Part shown: positions 1 through 11,575 of the stretch, piece after piece
Numbering within the stretch: the first letter of the stretch is position 1
Layout: every line of letters begins with the position of its first letter
Origin: Akebia trifoliata
Taxonomy: Eukaryota > Streptophyta > Magnoliopsida > Ranunculales > Lardizabalaceae
DNA: 64,000 nt
Direction of reading: 5' to 3'
Assembly (NCBI GenBank): GCA_017979445.1
Contig: CM030704.1
Coordinates: 11,081,658 to 11,145,657 of the forward strand
Notes under the pieces: generated by a model
The model's input: the letters and a program-made list of their open reading frames with translations, nothing else
Database searches by the model: none
Told to the model about the DNA's origin: nothing
Translations under genes and position numbers: made by a program

Positions 1-840
1 AAGTTCTATTCTACCTACTCGGAGTGAAAGAGTAATGAACTAATTTTTTTGGGAGTTCTACTCTACCTACCCAAGCTGAAAAAGTAATGAACTAATTTTT
101 TTTGGGAAGTTCTACTCTACCTGCTCGGGGTGAAAGAGTAATGATATTTTTTTTTTTTGAAGTTCTACTCTACCTACTAGGAGTGAAGGAGTAATGAACT
201 AAGTTTTTGGGAGTCCTACTCTACCTACCCAGGGTAAAAGAGTAATGAACTAATTTTTTGGGAAGTTCTACTCTACCTACTCGGAATGAAAAAATAATGA
301 ACTAATTTTTTTTTGGAAGTTCTACTCTACCTACTCGGTGTGAAAGAGTAATGAACTAAGCTTTTGGGAGTCCTAGTTTACCTGCCCAGGGTGAAAGAGT
401 AATGAACTAATTTTTTTGGGAAGTTCTACTCTACCTACTCGGAGTGAAAGAGTAATGAACTAAGCTTTTTAGAAGTCTTACTCTACCTGCCCAGGGTGAA
501 AGAGTAATGAAATAATTTTTTTTGGGAAGTTTTTCTCTACCTACTCGGAGTGAAAGAGTAATAAACTAATTTTTTGGGAGTACTACTCTACCTGCCCAGG
601 GTGAAAGAATAATGAACTAATTTTTTTGGGAAGTTCTACTCTACCTACTCGGAGTGAAAGAGTAATAAACTAATTTTTTGGGAGTCCTTCTCTACCTGCC
701 CAGGGTAAAAGAGTAATGAACTAATTTTTTGGGAAGTCCCACTCTACCTACTCGGAGTGAAAGAGTAATAAACTAATTTCTTGGGAAGTTCTACTCTACC
801 TGCCCAAGGGTGAAAGAGTAATGAACTAATTTTTTTTTTT
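1..840. repeat. 51-54-bp minisatellite, two alternating subtypes
   Basis: About 16 head-to-tail copies of a 51-54-bp unit with the core TCTACTCTACCT and a spacer GAAAGAGTAATGAACTAA followed by a T-run. From about position 300 rightward two variants alternate, one with CTCGGAGTG and one with CCCAGGGTG, giving a dimeric higher-order unit of about 105 bp. The array may continue left of the window. It sits in the 3' untranslated part of retroelement A (minus strand), where Tat/Ogre-type elements are known to carry hypervariable tandem repeats. Confidence 0.93.
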
Positions 841-2251
841 TTGGAATAAATGGGGGATTTACACCGCATTTGATTTTTTTTTAAAACAAAAATTGGATAT
901 TATGAAGGTCCAGTAAACATTTTAACTCTCTTTGAATCTTAGGAGTTTTCAAAATTGTTATCAAGAGGGTAACCTTTAATTCAAAGTTAACATTATCCTT
1001 TGGGGTTGAAATTGACCAGGCTTCAGAACCGAAATGCCCCTAGTTTGATAGGGAACATTGCACTGGGGATAATTGAACATAATTTGAAAACGAATGCCCC
1101 TAGTGTAAGGGGGGAAACTATACTCTTTAGAAAAAAGGAAATTTCCTTGTTATAAAAGTTTGAAATCTTTGATTACCGCAAGCGCAATAAAGTTTTAACT
1201 TTGACTTTTTATATTGAAGATTTCGAGTCAGACTCAAAGAAATTGGAACAAAATATTTCTTTCTGAAATTCATCATAGAATTTGTTCTTTCTCCCCGTCG
1301 GTTCGCTTAGGTACATGAAAATCTTCAGATCAATCATAGACGAGATACTTGTATCCACTGAGTCTACATTTGACACAAACTGGGTATTGAAACTTGATCA
1401 TTCTGACTTCTGATGTTTCGGCTCGGACCGCCTTTTCAGCTTCTCAACTCAACGGAGATTTTCTTTTATTTCTTGGTTACTCTAAGTTTTGCCTAGATTG
1501 CATTTTCAGATTTTCAATCTAGCAAGCATGCTCTAGCTTTTGCCTAGATCACCTTTTTAGGTTTTCGATCTAGCGAGCTTACAATTTTTTCTCTTTTCTT
1601 TGCTCTGATTGTTTCCAAGGTCGTCTTTTCAGATTTTCAACCTTGCGAGCTTACCTTAATTTTTGCCTAAATCGTCCTTTTAGGGTTTTCAACTTAACAG
1701 ACTTTTTTTTTCTTCTTCTTCCCTTCTGAACTTTTGGAGTTACTGTCTGATCATGATTTACTATCTTCTTTGACTTTTTTGCATAGTACTTAGGAGGACT
1801 TTTATAGGTAGGCTTAGGACTAGGTATAAAAAGAAAGAAATTTTGAGGCTCAAAAACCCAAATACCCCTTGTGTGACATTTCCTTTTAAATTATTTTCTT
1901 TTTCTTTGAATTTTCTTCCTCATTTTGGATGATATTTCTTTTTCTTTTGAATTTTTTCTTTTTAGATTTTTTCTTTGTCTAGAAATCTTTTTTTTTTATT
2001 TTGATGTGGTTAGGCCTGAAGTAACTTCTCAGGTTGCCTACGTACCCCAGAATTTTGGGATCAAACCAAAACGTAGTTCGAAATTTTTCCTTCCCTAGGT
2101 TTGGTGATCGGGCTGAGAAAAAAAAGGTATTTTTTTTAAAACGCTGCAAAGGACTGAGAAATGAGATATTGAACTGGGTAATAGGAGAATTGATTCGGCC
2201 AAAGATGACCTTCTTAAATGTAGTACCGTTTGATTTGGTCAAGGTTGGTTA
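841..2251 (-). mobile_element. 3' UTR of gypsy element A
   Basis: Non-coding sequence downstream of the integrase remnant. Around 1420-1710 a short module (TTTGCCTAGAT, then CTTTTCAG, then TTTTCAATCTAGC) is repeated imperfectly about four times. A block at 2012-2060 matches 9506-9550 and 50923-50970 almost base for base. The same order of modules occurs in elements D and C, which supports one shared 3' UTR type. Short open frames here are not conserved as protein. Confidence 0.7.
2015..2033 (-). promoter_or_regulatory. Conserved 3' UTR stem-loop motif (copy in A)
   Basis: CCTGAAGTAACTTCTCAGG, identical at 9509-9527 (D) and 50926-50944 (C). CCTGA and TCAGG can pair around a 9-base loop. The motif is followed by a conserved TTGCCTAC. 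The three elements have diverged widely elsewhere, so this short stretch looks constrained. Its role is unknown. Confidence 0.5.
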
Positions 2252-2962
2252 GTTATGGTAATTCGATTCATCATGATCATGAAGCCTGACAGCTTTTCCT
2301 GGTAATATTTCCTTGATGATGAACGGGCTTCCTCAATTTGGTTTGAACTTCCCTCTAGGGTCAAAGATAGGTGCCTGATTCTCTTTGAGTACTAAATCCC
2401 CGACTTGTAAATGACGGGCCTTGATCTTTTTGTCAAACGCGTGGGCGACTCTTCTTTGATAAGCTTGCAACTGATACAAAACTCTTAATCATTTTTCTTC
2501 GATCAAATTTAATTCTTCATACCGTTGACGAACCCAATCTAATTCTGACAACTGACTTTCCAACAAGACCCTAAGAGACGGAATTTCCCTTTCAACTGGC
2601 AAGACTGCTTCCATGCCATACACTAAGGAGTAGGGAGTAGCTCCAGTAGAGGATCGAATTGAAGTTCGATATGCTCATAGTGTAAATGGTAGTTTTTCTA
2701 ACCAATCTCGATGTGATTGACACATTTTCCTGATGATTGTTTTGATATTTTTATTAGCTGCTTCAACTGCTCCATTGGTCTGAGGGCGGTAAGGAGATGA
2801 TTTGTGGTGTGAGATTTTGAACTTTGAAAACAATGTAATAACCCCAGCTTTGAAGTATGACCCATTATCAAAGATCAATACCGCTTCAACTATTACATTA
2901 GTCTGAGAATGGTAATCCATTCTGGGAGGTCTACCATTTTGAGAAGTGTAGCACTGATACAT
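2252..2962 (-). pseudogene. Ty3-gypsy integrase remnant (element A)
   Basis: The minus-strand translation carries the C-terminal half of the integrase catalytic core: a DNGSYF motif (the second catalytic Asp region), then KISHHKSSPYRPQTNGAVEA, whose PYRPQTNG...EAANK segment is diagnostic of the rve core of Ty3-gypsy integrases and includes the catalytic Glu. After an in-frame stop near 2674 the frame continues through [20 protein letters not shown], the post-core region, and the GPF/Y-like tail (KARHLQVGDLVLKE, then GKAVRLHD), with further stops near 2510 and 2330. The zinc-binding N-terminus, RNase H and RT are missing. The integrase is therefore dead. It lies directly upstream of the element's 3' UTR, as in a normal gypsy element. 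Confidence 0.92.
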
Positions 2963-3039
2963 TTTGTAACATCTTCCTTGATCTCATTTTCTCAAGCCAA
3001 TATATATTCTGTGTCAGACAACACCCAAGCTTGCACCTA

Positions 3040-3640
3040 ACAATCCTCATCAGACCACATGAACAAGTCTTTTGAAATTTTTGAATAAATTTATTATCCT
3101 CTTATGTTCCTCTAGGGATAAGATGGTTTTTATTTGAATCTCTTTAAGAATTATTTTCTGTTCCGAGGTCAATGACATTTGCTTTCTTGATTAAAAGTTG
3201 AACCCGACTCCTATCTTTCTTATTTATGAGAGAAATCTATTAAATTATTAGTTAATTCGTTAATGCACTCGAGGTATTGAAAATTTTTCTTTATTCAATT
3301 AAATTCAGATGGGGCAACAAACACCTCTATAGACTTGACAAATTAACTTGACTCAATAGAAAAAGAGTAGACTCGATCTAAAGAAAACATAACATTGAAA
3401 AATTAGACTCGAGCTTACTCAAATAACTCATGAAAACTCAAGACAACTACCCATAATGGGCTTGATTAGGACTGGGGACTGAGACATTGCCTACAACCAA
3501 CATGATTGAGGTACGGTGATCTTCAGGAAACAATTGGGCGATATTGAGAAATTCTGAGGCTATTTCTAACTGTTGACTTGGTACTGACGTTTGTTCTAAC
3601 TGATCGAAAACCTCATTGAAGGTAAATTTAACTAGTTTTA
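3040..3640 (-). pseudogene. Pol linker remnant (protease-RT spacer), element A
   Basis: Minus-strand frames resemble the spacer between the G-patch region and RT seen intact in element M: a segment with LNIAQLFPED (compare LNIAQMFLEE in M) and, after indels and stops, EIQIKTILSLEEHKRIINLF (compare EIQIGVTLSPDE in M). The segment then joins the integrase remnant directly, so RT and RNase H are deleted. This marks A as an internally deleted derivative. Confidence 0.6.
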
Positions 3641-4149
3641 GTGTTACCCCCTTGATAACATTTTAATGAATCTTGAGATTTTATTGAATTTTATGCACCA
3701 ATCCATTAAACAATTCATTCATTCAATGATTATTCAGAAGAAAAATAATTTTATTGCACTTTTGAAAATTATTGGAAAATAATGTTTTTATTATATAAAA
3801 TTTTTCACAAATATGATCATTTTGTACAACATATTTTGGTAATTTTCCAAAGTCCATGCAAAAAATAGATCTTTTGTAAATCATTTTTCCTTCTTTCTCT
3901 TTTCTTTTGGAAAATATTTTTTTTTTGAAAAACACTTTTCTTCTGGAAACTATTCTTTTTTTTTTAAAATATTTTTCTCTGGAAATATTTTTCTTTTGGA
4001 GAATATTTTCTTTTAAAATGGATTGAATCCCGAATTCAGAAAAGAATTTGATTTTCATTTTGCTTTAAATGGCCCGGCCCATCATGATTGTTGGATGGAA
4101 ATGGACTAGGTCATTATGAATTATTACAAAAAAATGGATTCTTTATTGG
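3641..4149. other. Low-complexity, A/T-rich junction
   Basis: T-rich runs and TTTTCTTTTGGAAAATATTT-like imperfect repeats (about 3880-4020) between A's leader and its pol remnant, where gag would be expected. No gag motif is recognisable. The 111-residue lysine-rich frame on the minus strand is a by-product of the A-rich minus strand. Confidence 0.6.
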
Positions 4150-5130
4150 GTCGGTGCACCCAATTTAATCAGGTAAAATAAAAAACTATAATCCTTGAGG
4201 ACAACCATACATTCTGATCTCATCATTCACATACATTCTGATATCGTCATTCACATACATTCATCATTTACAAGGTCCCATTCAATAAACAACCCGGGAA
4301 CACCCTTAATAAGTTCGAGTTGTGACCTACAATGGAGGTTTCTAGACTTTAAGCTTACTATGTGCAATGTATTTTTATCTAGCCACCCTTGCCCAAGTAC
4401 ATCTATATACCTCTCGAGCGTGCTCAATCAGGCGGTACGTGGTAACTTGGTTTGATATACCGTACAGGTGATAATCTAAAATTTCAACTCACTTCTCTGA
4501 AGTAAAAAACAACCAGTTTAATCCCTAGATCAGAGGTGGCGCACGATACTTAAGCAAAGGCACTCTTAAATCACCTTTTTTCTAGAATAGACGTAGTCTA
4601 TCCTCCTAGTACCGTAGTACATCAGAGCAGGATCTCGCTTAGGCACTGGTTTTGACCAAGAAGTACAATTGATGTACTTATATTATATTTGATATACCTA
4701 TGGGTACGGGTCAAGAGTTGTAGCTTTCATAAATGGTTTGGCATCCCACGAGAGAACCGACCACGTACTAGTACTATGTTGGCAATCGAGACATGTGATC
4801 GTGTGACTTACAATAGGTCAAAGGCTCGGGTCGCTCCAGCTTGGGTACATCGATATACCTTTCAGAGTCACCTGATCAGACGGTACTGATGCCCCAGTTT
4901 GATATACCCTAAGGTACGTGACTGAAGTTGTGGTTTTCATGAATGACATCGTATTTCCGAAAAGACTGGGCCACGTACTAGTGCTACGTTGGCTATATTG
5001 GGACATGCAAGCGTGCAAAACAGTAAATGTGCTAGTGGTGTGTGCAAAACAGGGTGGGGTGTGCCCGGGCCCTTTTTCAAATCAATGGGCCCACGGGCCT
5101 GATCATTCCATTACAACATGGGTATGAATA
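4150..5130 (-). mobile_element. Conserved leader block of element A, internally duplicated
   Basis: This region matches 53860-54680 (element C) and, more weakly, 26200-26830 (element D). Within it about 110 bp occurs twice in diverged form, near 4690-4800 and 4905-5015, each with a TTTCATRAATG...CACGTACTAGTRCTA core. Short frames exist in both copies but are interrupted differently in each element. By position (between PBS and gag) it is 5' leader sequence and could carry dimerisation or packaging signals; that role is inference. Confidence 0.65.
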
Positions 5131-5559
5131 TTAATCAAAATAAATACCAATCCAATAACATCATTAAGATCACCAATAAGCACATCAACTATATATCTGA
5201 TCAAGATCAATGGCAAATCAATTAATGAGCATGACATATAATAATTGGTCAAACCCAAACATTGTAATAGGCATAATTTTTATAATTTTTAAGGTCCAAT
5301 CAATGATCACTTTTGGGTGATCCAAAATAAATCGAGATTCCAATAGATGTTACATTGATGATAGAATGATAATTATTGAGATGAGGAGTGATAAGCCCTT
5401 CTTTTTTTTAAATTACATATGAAAAAAAAATTAGAAGCCCATCCCAAAAGAAAATCAAAGAAAAAAATTTTAGTGCCAAATGAGCTCGCTCTTACAAAAT
5501 AAAACAGGAACATTAATGTGCTAATATTAGATAAATTTGGATTTTTTGTGAATTAGGAA
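5131..5559 (-). mobile_element. Leader segment of element A between conserved block and tandem array
   Basis: AT-rich sequence that partly matches 54680-55200 of element C (for example the GGTCCAATCAAtgatcgCTTTTGGGtGATCCAAAA region). No coding signal was seen. Confidence 0.5.
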
Positions 5560-6745
5560 AATACAATCCAAACTTGCATCGATGGATCTAAGGCTCTCGA
5601 TAACGAAATCGAGTAAATTCAGATTCTAAATTAATCTACTCGATGGGATCTACATTTATTAAAGGTGCCCAAACCTAATTCTGACTAGAATCTTCTGTGA
5701 AAACGTTTTAACGTTATTGTCCCAACCTTTTTTCAGTAATAATTCTATATTTACAGATTAATTTGAACTTGCATCGATGATATCCAAGGTTCCCTATAAC
5801 GAAATTGAGTGAATTCAAGCTCTAAATTAATCTACTCAATGAGATCTACGTTTTATTAAGAGAAGCCTAGATTTAATTCTCACTAGAATGTTCTGTAAAA
5901 ATATTTTAACATTACTGTCCCAACCTTCATTCAGCAATAATTCTAGATTTACAAAATACAATCCAAACTTGCATCGATGATATTCAAGGCTCTCGATAAC
6001 GAAATTGAATGAACTCAGGTTCTAAATTAATCTACTCAATGAGATCTACGTTTTATTAACAGGTGCTTACACTTAATTCTGACTAGAATGTTGTGTAAAA
6101 ATGTTTTAACATTGCTGTCCCAACCTTCATTCAGCAACAATTCTAAATTTATAAAATACAATCCGAACTTGCATCAATGATAACCCAGGCTCCTAATAAC
6201 GAAATTGAGTGAACTCAGGTTCTAAATTAATTTACTCATTGAGATCTATGTTTTATTAATAGGTTCCCAGACTTAATTCTCACTAGAATATTCTGTAAAA
6301 ACGTTTTAACATTGCTGTCCCAATCTTCATTCAGCAACAATTCCAGATTTATAAAATACAATCCGAACTTGCATCAATGATATCCAAGGCTCCTAGTAAC
6401 GAAATTGAGTGAATGCAAGTTCTAAATTAATCTACTCGATGAGATCTATGTTTTATTAATAGGTTCTTAGACTTAATTCTCACTAGAATATTCTATAAAA
6501 ACGTTTTAACATTGCTGTCCCAACCTTCATTCAGCAACAATTCCAGATTTACAGATTTATCCAAACTTGCATCAATGATATCCAAGGCTCCCAATAACGA
6601 AATTGAATGAACTCAGGTTCTAAATTAATCTACTCGATGAGATCTATGTTTTATTAATAGGTGTCCAAATTTAATACTTACTAGAATATTCTGTACAAAC
6701 GTTTTAACATTACTATCCCAACCTTCATCATTCCATCCTTTTCAT
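5560..6745. repeat. 195-200-bp tandem array in leader of element A
   Basis: Six copies, marked by AACTTGCATCRATG at 5571, 5766, 5966, 6166, 6366 and 6564, so the period is 195-200 bp. Each unit also contains ATAACGAAATTGAGTGAA, CTAAATTAATCTACTC and CGTTTTAACATTGCTGTCCC. Copies 3-5 are the most alike, which suggests amplification from the middle. The array lies between PBS and the conserved leader block of element A. In element C this position holds a captured gene fragment instead. Confidence 0.95.
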
Positions 6746-6944
6746 ATGTCAATTTGAATATTTCATTATTTAGGGGTCATCAAAATAGTGACACTTAATT
6801 AGACAAAAATACAATAACCAAAATCATCCACAATCAAGCCACAAAAATAAATAAATAAAATAAATCAAACTAAATAGTAAAAAAACTAGGTCATCTTGGT
6901 AATGATCCCCATACTTGGGATTTTTCAAGTCTGATCCTCAATAG

Positions 6945-6963
6945 TCCCCAGCAGAGTCGCCAC
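6945..6963 (-). other. Primer-binding site of element A
   Basis: Directly after the LTR end TTTCA, the minus strand reads GTGGCGACTCTGCTGGGGA, a typical primer-binding-site sequence of Tat/Ogre-type gypsy elements. A degenerate equivalent, ATGACAACTCCATTGGGGA, follows the D LTR at 27014-27032. The tRNA was not identified here. Confidence 0.7.
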
Positions 6964-8587
6964 TGAAAGCGCCCTCAATCTACGGGGTGCGTGGATCCAT
7001 TTTTGACATTTGAGGTTTGGGAGTCGCCACCTAGTTATTATGGTCTAGGAACCAAATATTGACTCTAAAAGGAAAAAAAAAATTAATCTACAAAAAATAA
7101 GGAACTAAGTCTGGGGATCACGTTTCGGAGTTTGAAGGTGTTAGGCACCAACCCCGCCTGACAAACGCCGGTCTCTACTAATTTTCAAATAAAACTACAT
7201 TGCTAAAAAGACCTAATAAAAATAAAATTAAATATTTACCTTTACGAAAACAATGGTCTTATTCCCTTAGATCTGGTAGAATAGTTCTTCGTACAGCACT
7301 CCTCGCTTCGTTCTGTCACCGGATTCGTTTCAGATCTCCAAAGTAATGTATCCTCCTTTTGAATTTTTTTAATTTTTTTTATGGATTTTTAGGGTATTTT
7401 GAAAGGATTTCTAGGTTTTTTTTAAGTTAAATTTAGGGTATGGATGTTAGGTAAGGAGTTGGAGCTTCAAAATCAAGGTTTATGAGAGGCTAGGGAAGCT
7501 TTTTGACCTACTTTTTGTAGGATTTATTTTTTGATACGAAAATAGGTTTTAGGGACTCCTATTTATAGATTTTTTTAAGTGTTTATTTTGATAGAGTTAG
7601 TATTTAATTATAATTCTTTTAGAGAGAGTTTTTGTTTATTTAGAATTATTTTAGGTAGAGTTATTATTTAATTATAATTGTTTTAATAGAGTTATTATTT
7701 AATTAGAATTATTTTAATAAAGTTATTATTTAATTAGAATTTTTTTAATAGAGTTATAGTTTAATTAGAATTATTTTAGAGTTTTTACTTTTAGTCTCAC
7801 TTGATTGACTTGACTTTAGGATTTTGACTTGAGTCTTACTTGATTGGCTTTAAGATTGACTTTAGTCTTACTTAATTGACTTTAAGATTTTGACTTTAGT
7901 CTTACTTGATTGACTTTAAGGTTGATTTTTGTCTTACTTGATTGACTTTAATTTTAATTAGGATATTTACTTTATATTAATTAATTTTTTAATTATTAAT
8001 TTCAGAATTTTTAATTATTAAAATTGTAAAATTATCGTTTTGCCCTCAGAGAGGACTTTTTGCGTTTTAAGTCATTTTCAATGTTCTAGGATGTTTTGGA
8101 ATCGATTTTTCATAAGAAATTCAATGAGAATATTGGTTTGTATCATTTATGAAATTTTTTGTGCCAAAGGATCGTGAACTTTATGAGGGGTATTTTCGTA
8201 ATTTTGTCAAATTTTGTAAAAATTGACGAAATGATTTGTTTAATTTTGATTTGTTATTTTATGTGTCTGAAAGAATTTTCCTAAGCGTACTGTGGGCTCT
8301 AGGATGTTTTGAGATTAGGGGTATTTTGGTATTTTGGTCATTTTTTAGTGATTTGTATCATGAAACTTCTTTTTGTCTAAAAAATGATGATTTCTAGACT
8401 TTTGGGGTCATATTTTCCTAGCGTAGCGTGATTTCTATAGTTTTGTTTGTTAGAGATACCTCATCTGAATTTCTGAAACATATATGGTAACAAACGGAGC
8501 ATTGGAATAAACATCTATCATTGGGAACCGTTGTGATCGGGTTAACAAGTTGATTAATTAGGCGAATGCAAAAATGGGGTGTCTACA
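6964..8587 (-). mobile_element. 5' LTR of element A (LTR type 1)
   Basis: On the minus strand the LTR starts TGTAGACACCCCATTTTTGC at 8587 and ends TTTCA at 6964 (about 1.6 kb), followed by the PBS. It contains the GAGTCGCCACCTAGTT block and GGTGTTAGGCACC block common to the other LTRs here, and imperfect GATTGACTTTAAG / AGAGTTATTATTTAATTA repeats at 7600-7960. To its right (8588) lies element D's 3' UTR, not a polypurine tract. A is therefore inserted in D; TTAAG (8588-8592) would be one target-site copy and its partner lies outside the window. Confidence 0.85.
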
Positions 8588-9650
8588 TTAAGATTATCAT
8601 ATGTGCAATAAGGAATTGATCATTTTTCTTTCAAATTTCTTTTTAGAAATTCTTGAACTGGACTTAAAATCTTAATAAATATTGGAATAGAAGATCTTTA
8701 TTTTTAAAGTGATTGATGATTCTGCATTTTCCTTTAGCGAACACTTAGACAAGTAAACATACTCTTAAAGATCTTACAATATTCAAGATGGTTTCTGAGT
8801 TTTTTTCGACTTCAACATTGTCTTCATCATATGTGAGCTTTCAACTAAAAAAATGAATGTTGTGACTTCAATAATTCTGTATTTTCTAGTTTCTATATAA
8901 GCTTCTTTCTGAATTTTTCTTCTTGATGGGATATTTCTTCCCTCTTTTTGGTACCTTAATTTTTTGCTTAAGTTGTCTTTTCAGATTTTTTTTAGCGGAC
9001 TTTTTTTTTTCTGTGGATGCCTTGATTTTTGCTTAAGTCGTCTTTTCAGATTTGCAACCTAGCAGGCTTTTGTTTTCTTATTAAGCCCTAACTTTTGCCT
9101 AAGTTGTCTTTTTGGATTTTCAACTTAACGAGCTTCACTTTCTTCTTAATGATCTCGAATATTCGAGTTGACAACTTATTGGCTCCTCAAACCTTAGTCG
9201 AGTCAATTAGCATTTGAGAGGACTAACAGGTAGGCTTAGGACATGGTTTAGAAAGAAAAAGTATAAGACTTCCCAAAATGCCCTTAGTCTGATATTCTAT
9301 TTTTTCTATCAATTCTTTTGATTCTCTTTTTTCCTTTAATGCCCCTAGTTTGGCATTCATTTCTTTTCTATCAATTTTTTTTTTATTTTTCATTTTTCCA
9401 ATGCCCTTAGTTTGGCATTAATTTTTTTTTTGAACTTTTCAATAAGATACTTTCCTTTTGGATGATACTTTCTTTAAAATAATATATATATATATTTTTG
9501 TGACCGGACCTGAAGTAACTTCTCAGGTTGCCTACATACCCCAAAATTTTCTTTTCCCTTTTGGGATCATGTCAAAATATAGTTCAAAACAAGACTTTCC
9601 TCCCAAGATTGGTTTGTGTGACTTAGAAATAAAAGGCTATTGATTTTTAA
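8588..9650 (-). mobile_element. 3' UTR of host element D
   Basis: Matches 50033-51050 of element C from its first base (TTAAGATTATCATATGTG), including three CTTTTCAGATTT...CAACCTAGCRGG modules (8940-9150), repeats of CCCCTAGTTTGGCATT (9270-9420) and the conserved stem-loop block at 9509-9527. The distal 1.4 kb of the 3' UTR seen in C is absent here because element A inserted at 8587. Non-coding. Confidence 0.75.
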
Positions 9651-10510
9651 GATGCCACGATGGGCTAAAGAAGATTATCTTTTCCTTGGTAAGGTAGGAA
9701 AATTGTTCGACCAAAAAATGCCTCTTTTAGTGAATGTTACTTGATTTAATTAAGATTCTAGGAACTCAATATCTTGGTTGCTCTGTCAAGTAAGATCTTC
9801 TTTTGAGAAGAAATATTCTCCAGTTTTCTTCTATGAAATTGAGTGTGATTGAGTTCTTTGTATTTGACTATTCAACTTCTCTAAAATATTAAAAAAAATC
9901 TTTTATTCTTTCGTAAATGAAAACTTTCATTTCTCAAGTGTGAAATATGATGGATCTTTCTTGTGGGTCTTAGCACCTTTATTGATGGTTTTAACTGCAT
10001 CATTCTTGATCGATAATCTTTGACTTTGGAGTTCACCCTCAACTTTATGTCTTAATCTATTTTGGTGCACCCTATTCTAAAAGGTAACCTAGTGCTCATA
10101 CTCAACTATACTCATAAGATCATGCAAGAACACTATTGAATTTCTTAAGTAAGTTTATTAATCTCTCATGTCCCCTTGAGGATAATGTAGTACCAATTTA
10201 CACTTCTTGAGTGTACTATTTAATTCCAATATTTATCAAATTTGATTAGTGAGCTCTGAGTCATTCCTCATGTTAGATTTTATGTTCACATCATTATTGT
10301 GCGCACGATAATCAAAAGTTTCTTTATTTTATTGGCATAAAAAACATAGGCTAACAAACTTAACTAAATCAAAAATTAAAAATGACTAACATAACTAAAA
10401 TGACTAACTAAATTTAAAGATTGGCGCAAATGATACTAAAAAGAAAACTCAAAGTGGGGATATCATTTCAGATGAAAGGACACAATAGTAGGTCTATGCC
10501 ACTTTGAATA
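9651..10510 (-). pseudogene. Pol linker and 3' region of element D
   Basis: Parallels 51050-51840 of element C throughout. Around 10110-10250 the minus strand keeps a degenerate version of the pol linker found in C (NIGIKEYTQEVQIG, then LEKFNN). Protease, RT, RNase H and integrase are all absent. D and C thus share the same large deletion, so they descend from one deleted ancestor. Confidence 0.55.
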
Positions 10511-11159
10511 TCTTCGATTTGTCTGCTTTCCCTATCTCTTTATGTTCTAATTAGAGCCTATCAGATATTGAATAACTTATTTCTTTGACCCCTCTGTTCT
10601 TCAATTCCATCATTGTCTTAGGGTAGATATGTTCATCTTGGCATGGTGATGGTACATTGTTAGGATCGACCAAGTGAATGAAGGAAATTTGGTCAACTAA
10701 CTCAAGTTTGAGTAGATATTAAGTTCAAAGTAGATGGGGGTTGATTTTGAAAGGTAGGCAAAGGGTTAATTTTAACATTGGGCTCGGTAGGAGCAGGTAT
10801 GGTGACATTTCCTTGCTCAATAAGGTCTTAAATAGCATGGCATAGAGTACCTATCAAGAATATGGCCAGGTATCTGATGGAATTTATAGAATTACCCATT
10901 ATTTAAATTTGGAAGGAGATGATTAGGCGAAGACTTAGGTTGTAATGGTGTCAATAATCCCCTCTTCATCAGTTTTTGAAAAACGACATTAAAAGACATT
11001 CCAAGATTAGATAATTGTCTCCTAGGTTTGGCTTGTGAGGATTGAACAACTTGGGAAACTAGTATGAAAGAGGTATTGGCCACTTGTAAGGAATTGGTAC
11101 TGGATTTGAAATTTTTGGATTTTGACTCGAACGAGTTACCAAAAATTCTCGAAGAGTAG
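10511..11159 (-). pseudogene. gag C-terminal part of element D
   Basis: The 93-residue open frame at 10892-11173 contains NSLQVANTSF, AKPRRQLSNLGMSFN and LMKRGLLTPLQPK, matching element C's gag (SLQVANTSFA, AKPRRQFANFRMSL, LMKRGLLTPLQPK). After a stop the zinc-knuckle-like FHQIPGHILDR follows, then degenerate proline-rich sequence. The gag frame breaks at 11159, where LTR N begins, and resumes at 20774. The five bases AGTAG (11155-11159) are the left copy of N's target-site duplication. Confidence 0.82.
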
Positions 11160-11575
11160 TGTAGATACATCATTCTTGCATTTGCCTAATTCAACAATTC
11201 GTCACCCGATTGCCGTGGATTCTTAATGATAAGCACAAAGAATTCGAAGGCTTGTAAATACTATTCTTGATTCCTTCCGTTTCAAGTTTTCTCATCCCCT
11301 ACTCGTCACTACTCAACATAGAAATTTACCCACGCTTAGGATCGTTATGCCTTACACCCGATTTAGCAAGCACATACGCTTAGGTTTGTTACATACTTCG
11401 ATAACTTGGAGACGTCGTTATGCTAGGAAAATATGACCTTGAGACTTAGAAATAATCATGTTGAAACTGAAAGAAACCTTACGCCAAAAATTATAAAACT
11501 TGCAAAAATCAACAAAATGACGAAAATACACCTCATGAATTTCAAACCTCCGAAAAATCTCGAAAGTACCTCCGA
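11160..11575 (+). mobile_element. LTR N, 5' part (first ~416 bp, + orientation)
   Basis: Begins TGTAGATACATCATTCTTGC and aligns with the start of M's LTR read from 18386 leftward (shared blocks: CAATTCGTCACCCGATT, TTCGAAGGCTTGT, TCCGTTTC, CTACTCGTCACTA, TTACACCCGA). It is broken at 11575 inside the GAAAGTACCTCC module and continues in part at 18387-20773. About 0.9 kb of the LTR is missing between the two parts. Confidence 0.85.

Noticed and set aside
3723..4058. 111-codon Lys/Phe-rich open frame on the minus strand
   Set aside because: Produced by repeats of the TTTTCTTTTGGAAAATATTT kind; amino-acid composition is extreme and there is no domain. It sits where gag of element A was lost.
4195..5127. 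Several 65-86-codon frames on both strands in the leader of A, also seen at 54118-54604
   Set aside because: The DNA is conserved between elements but the frames are interrupted differently in A, C and D, so there is no sign of protein-level constraint.
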